NCBI GenBank assembly: GCA_020632635.1
Contig: JACKFE010000006.1
Coordinates: 69,113 to 133,112, forward strand
Origin: Nitrospiraceae bacterium
GTDB taxonomy: Bacteria > Nitrospirota > Nitrospiria > Nitrospirales > UBA8639
DNA length: 64,000 bases
Reading direction: 5' to 3'
In this document: positions 60,112 through 64,000 of the stretch, one piece after another
Layout of the letters: the number at the start of each line of letters is the position of its first letter
Numbering within the stretch: position 1 is the stretch's first letter
Made by a program: the position numbers and the translations under genes
Notes under the pieces: generated by a model
The model's input: only the letters and a program-made list of their open reading frames with translations
Database searches by the model: none
Told to the model about the DNA's origin: nothing

Positions 60112-61178
60112 CGGCCTGCACTCCTCAACGCCTCTCTTTTCTCGACCGCTATCTCACAGCCTGGATTGCTCTGGCCATGGTCAGCGGTACCCTCATCGGA
60201 TCACTCTTTCCGGAGGCGCCGGGCATCCTCAATAGCCTGTCCGTCGGAACGACCAACATGCCGATCGCACTAGGCCTCATCCTCATGATGTACCCACCCC
60301 TCGCCCGAGTAAAATATGAAGAACTCCATCTGGTATTTCACGATTGGAAAATCCTGCTTTTGTCTCTCGTGCAAAACTGGGTCATCGGCCCCCTCCTCAT
60401 GTTTGCTCTAGCCATCATCTTTCTTCAGGACTCACCGGAATACATGACCGGACTCATCCTCATCGGATTGGCCCGCTGTATCGCGATGGTCTTAATCTGG
60501 AACCAACTGGCCGAAGGCGACAACCAATATGCCGCCGCACTGGTCGCCTTCAACAGTATTTTCCAACTGATCTGTTTCAGCATCTATGCCTGGTTTTTTT
60601 TGGAAGTCATGCCGCCCCTGGTCGGAATATCCGGACAGATCATCGACGTGCCGTTCACCACCATCGCCCAAAGCGTCTTCATCTATTTGGGAATTCCCTT
60701 TGTAGCCGGCTACCTTTCCAGAACAATCGGCATCCGGAAACGTGGCCGGGAATGGTATGAACAGCGGTACCTCCCCAAAATCGCTCCCATCACGCTGATG
60801 GCCCTGATCTTTACCATCGTGGCCATGTTCACATTGAAAGGAGGAATCATGGTGACACTCCCGGGAGATGTCCTTCGCATCGCCATCCCCCTCTCCCTGT
60901 ATTTCATCATGATGTTCCTGATCAGTTTTGTCATGGGAACATTCATCCACGCCGATTATGGAAAAACCACCGCCGTCTCCTTTACCGCCGCCAGCAATAA
61001 TTTTGAACTGGCTATTGCGGTCGCCATTGCGGTCTTTGGCCTGGGCTCATCGGTAGCCTTTGCCACCGTCATCGGTCCGTTAGTCGAAGTACCGGTCTTG
61101 CTGGCTCTCGTCAATGCCGCCTTCTGGTTCCGTAAAACTTGGTTGACTCCCGCAGCCGGGCGACATCACCCGGCCTAA
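60108..61178 (+). CDS. acr3: ACR3-family arsenite efflux permease
   Basis: 356 residues from a GTG that overlaps the arsC stop. Ten membrane helices are expected: F-L-D-R-Y-L-T-A-W-I-A-L-A-M near the start, and the ACR3 signature A-R-C-I-A-M-V-L-I-W-N near residue 123 with the conserved Cys. G-P-L-V-E-V-P-V-L near the C-terminus is also typical. It exports As(III) made by ArsC. This is Acr3, not the unrelated ArsB. The three genes form one operon. Confidence 0.95.
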   Translation: MTACTPQRLSFLDRYLTAWIALAMVSGTLIGSLFPEAPGILNSLSVGTTNMPIALGLILMMYPPLARVKYEELHLVFHDWKILLLSLVQNWVIGPLLMFALAIIFLQDSPEYMTGLILIGLARCIAMVLIWNQLAEGDNQYAAALVAFNSIFQLICFSIYAWFFLEVMPPLVGISGQIIDVPFTTIAQSVFIYLGIPFVAGYLSRTIGIRKRGREWYEQRYLPKIAPITLMALIFTIVAMFTLKGGIMVTLPGDVLRIAIPLSLYFIMMFLISFVMGTFIHADYGKTTAVSFTAASNNFELAIAVAIAVFGLGSSVAFATVIGPLVEVPVLLALVNAAFWFRKTWLTPAAGRHHPA

Positions 61179-61408
61179 TCACCCACCGATGCTTTTTCCC
61201 ACCCGTTGACTGGGATAACGACGGCCACCATCCACACAGTTTCCTGGCAGAACGTTGATGATACACGAGGGCAAGAAAGCGCCCCCCTATGCGAAATAAC
61301 ATCATCACAAATGCTGCCCGTACATCAGCCAGTTGCAGAGAAAACAGAAAAGGTGGGAACATGAACTCAGAGCCTCATCATTGCCCTTTTTACGAACAAG
61401 GAGATGAT

Positions 61409-63115
61409 ATGTTCATGACACGCAAATCACTATCAAGAGCCGGCAAACCATCCCCACGGCTGCCCCGCTTTCTGATCGTGGTCTTGGCCTGTATGTCTTA
61501 TCTAAGCCTTGGCGGAACACTGCAGGCTTGGCCGTCATCACCCGGCACCGCCCCAACAGGACCATTAGGAAGCATTGAATTTCCCACATCGGGAACCGCC
61601 GAGGCACAGCCCCATTTTCTTCGGGGCGTCGCCGCCCTGCATTCCTTCTGGTATGAAGAAGCCCTCGAGGCGTTTCGCCGTGCTACCACTATCGACCCCA
61701 ACTTTGCGATGGCCTACTGGGGTGAGGCCTTGGCCCACAACCATCCTATTTGGAAAGAAGAAAATATGGAGGCCGCCCGTGCGGCCCTGCAACAGATTTC
61801 GGTCAATGCCACGCTCACCGACCGAGAACGCCGCTATCTCGACGCGGTGCAATCCTTATTTGGGGAAGGTGACAAACTCACGCGTGATCGAGCCTACACC
61901 GCCCACATGGAAAGCTTGGCCGGTCACTTCCCTGAAGATCTGGAAGCCACGTGTCTTTATGCCCTGTCCCTGCTCGGCTTGGCGACTCACTATGATCATC
62001 AGCCAACCCTTCAACAAAAATATCGTGTACAGGCCGGAGCGCTTACCTTAGGGGTATATGGCATCAACCCCAATCATCCATGCGCCGCGCATTACACCAT
62101 CCATGCCTTTGACGATCCGGTGCATGCCATTCTGGCCCTCCCCCAAGCCCGCCGGTATGCCAGCATCGCGCCGGAAGCGCATCACGCTCAACACATGCCC
62201 GCCCATATCTTTCTCCAACTGGGGATGTGGGAAGAGGCGGCGGCTTCCAATAAGGCCGGGTGGGAGCATTCCCAAGCGTGGGTCAGGGACAAGCAGTTGC
62301 CCTTAGCACTTCAGGATTATCATAGCCTCGCATGGCTGCACTACACCTATCTCCAGCAAGGCCGATACAACGCGGCAGCGGCTCTCATTTTGGAAAAGCA
62401 GCAGGACATGGCTCAGGCCTCCGACACCGCCCCCTCTGAAGTCCAGGGGTATCCCCGCACCGTCAGCCGCAACTACGACCACATGGTGGCCGCCTACATC
62501 ATGGAAACTGAACGATGGGATCAGGCCAAGCAGGAGTGGCAGGTCAAAGAACACCGCTTTGGAGATGAATCGCCGGAGAAAGGCGCTTACGTTCGGAAAT
62601 TCTCAGAACTCATGGGGGCCATCAGAAACCAAGGCCTCGTGCTCCGCATCCACCCGGGAATGGTGCCATCCGAGCCAGAACCTCCCATCAAAGAAGGGGC
62701 GTCAACGACCTCAAAAATTTGGGCGCTTCAACTCCGAGCCTTGCAGCAATTCATTAACGGCAAGTTTCCCAGAGTCATGGAACTACTCAACCAGGCCGTC
62801 GAGCTCGAAGCCTCCCTGCCGCCTCCGTCGGGACCGCCGGACCTCGTCAAACCCACCCATGAATTGTACGGGGAAATTCTTTTATTCTTGGACCAACCCG
62901 AAGACGCCCGCCAACACTTCGAGCAGGCGCTACTCTGGCATCCCAACCGGGCACGATCAGTCCTGGGCTTGGCACGGTCTGCCGCTCAACTGGGCCATAT
63001 CCAAGCCACACGCCAAGCTTACGCGGCCTTCCTAAACATCTGGCAACACGCCGATCAGGGTCTGCCCGAATTGAAGGAAGCCCAACAGTTCCTCCAAGAG
63101 ACGTCTCAACCCTAA
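61409..63115 (+). CDS. Exported TPR-repeat protein
   Basis: 568 residues from the ATG at 61409, preceded by AAGGAG. The frame opens further at 61289, without support. The signal region L-P-R-F-L-I-V-V-L-A-C-M-S-Y-L-S-L-G is followed by T-L-Q-A-W. Tetratricopeptide-like units begin with A-L-E-A-F-R-R-A-T-T-I-D-P-N-F-A-M-A-Y-W-G and recur at the C-terminus (A-R-Q-H-F-E-Q-A-L-L-W-H-P-N). It resembles TPR proteins found in many soil and metal-tolerant bacteria. The role is unknown. It follows acr3 by 230 bases. Confidence 0.78.
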   Translation: MFMTRKSLSRAGKPSPRLPRFLIVVLACMSYLSLGGTLQAWPSSPGTAPTGPLGSIEFPTSGTAEAQPHFLRGVAALHSFWYEEALEAFRRATTIDPNFAMAYWGEALAHNHPIWKEENMEAARAALQQISVNATLTDRERRYLDAVQSLFGEGDKLTRDRAYTAHMESLAGHFPEDLEATCLYALSLLGLATHYDHQPTLQQKYRVQAGALTLGVYGINPNHPCAAHYTIHAFDDPVHAILALPQARRYASIAPEAHHAQHMPAHIFLQLGMWEEAAASNKAGWEHSQAWVRDKQLPLALQDYHSLAWLHYTYLQQGRYNAAAALILEKQQDMAQASDTAPSEVQGYPRTVSRNYDHMVAAYIMETERWDQAKQEWQVKEHRFGDESPEKGAYVRKFSELMGAIRNQGLVLRIHPGMVPSEPEPPIKEGASTTSKIWALQLRALQQFINGKFPRVMELLNQAVELEASLPPPSGPPDLVKPTHELYGEILLFLDQPEDARQHFEQALLWHPNRARSVLGLARSAAQLGHIQATRQAYAAFLNIWQHADQGLPELKEAQQFLQETSQP

Positions 63116-63183
63116 ACCCGCCTCCGCCATTCCCTGCCTCGGCATCCCTGCAGGTCTCTAGCAGGAATCCTCCCCCTTCATCA

Positions 63184-63222
63184 TTGACAAATATGCACGA
63201 AAAGTACATATATGATACATAT
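63184..63222 (+). promoter_or_regulatory. vapB promoter and repeat operator
   Basis: TTGACA at 63184-63189, then TACATAT repeated at 63205-63211 and 63216-63222. The second copy covers the first bases of the vapB ATG. This is the expected layout for VapB-type autoregulation. No clean -10 is seen. Confidence 0.55.
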
Positions 63223-63421
63223 GAGAACCACACTCAACATTGACGATACCCTCCTAGACCAAGCGGCAAAACTCACAGGTATTGAAGAAAAAACCTCCTT
63301 AGTCCGACTTGGGCTCGAAGCTCTCATCGCCAAGGAAGCCGCCCGTCGCCTTTCTCAACTTGGTGGGTCAGAAAAAAAGCTTCCGGTTCCACCAAGACGT
63401 CGGTCCATCTCCAAATCATGA
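63221..63421 (+). CDS. vapB: VapB-type antitoxin
   Basis: 66 residues from the ATG at 63221. R-T-T-L-N-I-D-D-T-L-L-D-Q-A near the N-terminus is a ribbon-helix-helix DNA-binding domain of the VapB (DUF2191) type, and the basic tail ends K-L-P-V-P-P-R-R. It would bind and block the VapC nuclease and repress the pair. Its stop overlaps the vapC ATG by 4 bases (ATGA). The longer start at 63212 lies inside the operator. Confidence 0.9.
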   Translation: MRTTLNIDDTLLDQAAKLTGIEEKTSLVRLGLEALIAKEAARRLSQLGGSEKKLPVPPRRRSISKS

Positions 63422-63774
63422 CCTTGGTCGACACATCGATTTGAGTCAATCATCTCAGGAACAGGGACACGACACCCATCTCCTTCTTAGAAGAAGGAGG
63501 AGTGTTGATACATCCATACATCATTGGTGAACTTGCCTGTGGAACATTGAAAAACCGCGTGGAAATTCTCACGCTCCTTCAGGCATTGCGCCTGGCTCAA
63601 ATTCCAGAACACCATGAAGTCTTACATGTTCTGGAATCCCACAGCCTTTTTGGAAAAGGGTTGGGATGGGTGGATGTCAGCTTGTTGGCTTCCGCCCAAT
63701 TAACAGGCTGTACCCTTTGGACAGCAGACAGTGCCCTCCAAAAAGCAGCAAGCATCCTTGGTCTCCAACCGTAG
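63418..63774 (+). pseudogene. vapC: vapC toxin gene with in-frame stop at codon 9
   Basis: Read from the ATG at 63418, the frame gives M-T-L-V-D-T-S-I, then TGA (63442-63444), then V-N-H-L-R-N-R-D. PIN-domain toxins have Trp here (V-D-T-S-I-W), so a single TGG-to-TGA change explains it. The rest is intact: I-G-E-L-A-C-G, G-W-V-D-V-S-L-L-A and T-A-D, with the remaining acidic residues. Restart at GTG/TTG 63499-63502 would drop the first catalytic Asp5. The toxin is probably inactive, or the change is a base error. Confidence 0.85.
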
Positions 63775-64000
63775 AATATTATTCCTTCCAATACCTGCTT
63801 GATTCTGCCCCAACACATCCTTTTCCCTTCCCCTCCTTTGTAAGGAGGTTTCATTCCGAAGAGGAATGAAAGGGAAGGCAGAGGCAACTCAAGTTTCCCA
63901 CTCTTCCCCGTTAACCAATTCTCTTCAATTCCCAACAAAACATCTGTACTTTAATATAAGGCTTGGCTATTGTGACGACTTCACACATATCAAGACACTA
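63775..64000. other. Right-edge intergenic region with hairpin repeats
   Basis: 226 bases with no gene seen. It contains two hairpins near 63830-63872: TCCTTTGTAAGGA and TTCATTCC-GAAGA-GGAATGAA, flanked by CTTTCCC and GGGAAGG, which together could fold as a cruciform. This may be the vapBC terminator or a dispersed repeat. Confidence 0.45.

Overview
The window looks like chromosomal DNA from a Gram-negative, didermic bacterium of the Nitrospirota, most likely a Nitrospira-type nitrite oxidiser. This is an inference. It rests on the complete UBact-type pupylation and proteasome cluster, the paired DUF507 genes, the large NHL-propeller protein, LptF/LptG, and a degraded SmbP-like metal-binding gene. 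There is no rRNA, recognisable tRNA, insertion sequence, prophage or CRISPR array. Nearly all genes are housekeeping or envelope genes.

Layout. 1-6516 (minus strand) is a long run of genes: cyclophilin-like protein, two DUF507 proteins, a small membrane protein, an exported protein with Ig-like and HAD-like parts, radA, a DUF4292 lipoprotein, tsaB, rimI, a YdcH-like protein and the start of tatC. 6622-9813 holds an RNase H-like nuclease overlapping a PPM phosphatase, then two Fe(II)/2-oxoglutarate oxygenase-fold proteins. 9861-17292 (mostly minus) has recN, trxA, a TPR protein, a SleB-type hydrolase (plus strand), a FliA-type sigma factor behind a cyclic-dinucleotide (GEMM-I) riboswitch with its own terminator, and lptG/lptF. 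17400-30653 has cspA with a terminator-like hairpin in its leader, a 982-residue double NHL propeller, guaB, guaA, an RluB-type pseudouridine synthase, aspS, a Tat-exported molybdopterin oxidoreductase (minus), a UDP-glucuronate decarboxylase-like enzyme and a TraF-like outer-membrane protein.

30719-37529 (minus strand) is the most notable block. In transcription order it reads ARC/Mpa-type ATPase, Dop, UBact (Pup-like tag), proteasome beta, proteasome alpha, PafA ligase: a whole tagging, unfolding and degradation pathway. The tag already ends in Gly-Glu, and the ATPase lacks the usual Mpa C-terminal tail. Next come an RRM protein, clpX, a BNR-repeat lipoprotein, an M48 peptidase, an active/inactive M16 peptidase pair, a dipeptide epimerase and a second sulfite-oxidase-type protein.

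47056-64000 carries an exported FKBP, an SmbP-like pseudogene, a lone response regulator, a MacAB-like export operon, a CBS protein, a DEAD-box helicase, TerC, glutathione peroxidase, glgC, a 30-residue lysine-rich protein, an arsR-arsC-acr3 operon with a palindrome over the arsR start, an exported TPR protein, and a vapBC pair whose toxin has a Trp-to-stop change at codon 9.
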